Shown: positions 5,521 to 6,222 of the stretch, in pieces
Numbering within the stretch: the first letter of the stretch is position 1
How the letters are laid out: every line of letters begins with the position of its first letter
Assembly: GCA_902490365.1 (NCBI GenBank)
Contig: CABUDQ010000073.1
Span: 1-6,222, forward strand
Origin: an uncultured Collinsella sp.
GTDB taxonomy: Bacteria > Actinomycetota > Coriobacteriia > Coriobacteriales > Coriobacteriaceae
Reading direction: 5' to 3'
DNA: 6,222 nt
Notes under the pieces: model-generated
Told to the model about the DNA's origin: nothing
What the model saw: the letters and a program-made list of their open reading frames with translations, nothing else
Database searches by the model: none
Made by a program: the position numbers and the translations under genes

Positions 5521-6222
5521 CTTGCTGGTAGGGACGATCCGTCTGGCACGTCAGCTTGAGCGACCGCATCGCCTCTACCAGTACAAAGCCGGCGATGGCA
5601 ACCGTGACCGCCACGTCGAGCGGCGTGTTCACAAACCACAGCAGGCCCATCAGGTACGACCCGGCATTAAAGGCAAAGTGCAGCAGGATCGTGTAGCGGA
5701 GCTTTCCGGTCGTCACGAGCACCCAACCAAAGATGAGGCCGGCGGCGCCCGCGTAGCAACCCTGCACCCAATTCATGTGCATAAAACCAAAGATTGCCGC
5801 CTGCAGCACGATTGCCGCGGCGATACCCCAGGTACTCGGCGCCGCCCAGGGCACCATGGCGCCGTCTTGATGTCGCACGTGACGCCGGCGCTTCCAAAGT
5901 GGACGGCATTGCGGATTAAACGCTCGGAGCGAAAACTCAAAAATGATACCGCGCACCAGCAGCTCCTCGCAAAACGGAGCGCCGAGTACCGTGGTCAGGA
6001 CGGCCAGATAGCTCGTGTCACCCATGCCCGTCTCCTCGACAAGTTCGCTGTAATCGGCCGCCGCCTCGGGCAACAGTGACAGCACAGCGTCGGTCACGTA
6101 GCCAACGACCACCTGCAAGGCAAGGCCGATCACGATAATGCAGACAATGCGCTTCCATGCCGCACTTTGGCCGTCCAAGGAAGCGTAGGGCTGGAGTATC
6201 ATCCAGATGTAGGCGTGCGCCT
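5516..6222 (-). CDS. CPBP family intramembrane metalloprotease (5' end probably outside the window)
   Basis: This is a multi-pass membrane protein of the CPBP/Abi family (CAAX protease and bacteriocin-processing type), which cleaves substrates within the membrane using Glu/His residues. Counting from the ATG at 6202 (228 residues), all three family motifs are present: EExxxR at E79-E80-R84, FxxxH at F138-H142 and HxxxN at H175-N179. Hydrophobic segments lie near 17-38, 66-76, 128-141, 149-165, 170-188 and 197-213. A basic loop (about 100-111, rich in Arg and Lys) falls between motifs 1 and 2. The ATG at 6202 has no ribosome-binding site, and the frame stays open to the window edge, so the true start is probably beyond 6222. 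The stop TGA is formed within palindromic unit 4. Bacterial members serve in prenyl-protein or peptide processing, bacteriocin self-immunity or signalling; no peptide gene is visible to choose between these. Confidence 0.87.
   Translation of the reverse strand, partial: AHAYIWMILQPYASLDGQSAAWKRIVCIIVIGLALQVVVGYVTDAVLSLLPEAAADYSELVEETGMGDTSYLAVLTTVLGAPFCEELLVRGIIFEFSLRAFNPQCRPLWKRRRHVRHQDGAMVPWAAPSTWGIAAAIVLQAAIFGFMHMNWVQGCYAGAAGLIFGWVLVTTGKLRYTILLHFAFNAGSYLMGLLWFVNTPLDVAVTVAIAGFVLVEAMRSLKLTCQTDRPYQQA

Noticed and set aside
5098..5559. Plus-strand open frame running through the palindrome array
   Set aside because: It overlaps the YgiQ-like gene in another frame and encodes repeats only because the array is periodic; no ribosome-binding site or known domain.

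Overview
The window looks like a chromosomal stretch of a high-GC gut actinobacterium. Collinsella or a related Coriobacteriia member is my best guess. The guess rests on GC-rich codon use, actinobacterial-style GTG/ATG starts with strong GGAGG ribosome-binding sites, and a FucO-type lactaldehyde reductase beside a YgiQ-type radical SAM gene. It comes from general familiarity, not from a database match.

Layout, left to right. (1) A FucO-like iron-dependent alcohol dehydrogenase on the minus strand (49-1170), with a clear ribosome-binding site and a LacI-type operator-like sequence upstream. (2) An AT-rich island (about 1370-2200, roughly 40% GC or lower against about 60-70% around it). It holds a doubtful Cys-rich mini-ORF (1433-1600) overlapping a LURP-one/tubby-like gene (1581-2120), and ends in a 26-bp hairpin (2134-2192). 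(3) A YoaK/DUF1275 membrane protein on the minus strand (2200-2919), convergent with the LURP-one-like gene. (4) A 256-bp divergent promoter region with a perfect 12-bp inverted repeat (3104-3138). (5) A UPF0313/YgiQ radical SAM protein on the plus strand (3176-5317) with disordered basic tails. (6) A 200-bp convergent intergenic region with a 14-bp direct repeat and an array of four 24-nt palindromic units spaced 40-42 bp apart. (7) A CPBP-family intramembrane protease on the minus strand (5516 to the right edge), whose stop codon lies inside the last palindromic unit.

The genes do not form one operon or an evident shared pathway: orientation alternates at every junction (minus, plus, minus, plus, minus). 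The fucO-like gene would serve fucose/rhamnose-derived lactaldehyde reduction. The others are a membrane protein of unknown substrate, a radical SAM enzyme of unknown product and a membrane protease. I see no rRNA, tRNA, transposase, prophage or CRISPR-Cas genes. The parts most worth following up are the regularly spaced palindrome array and the AT-rich island. I see no clear new multigene system.
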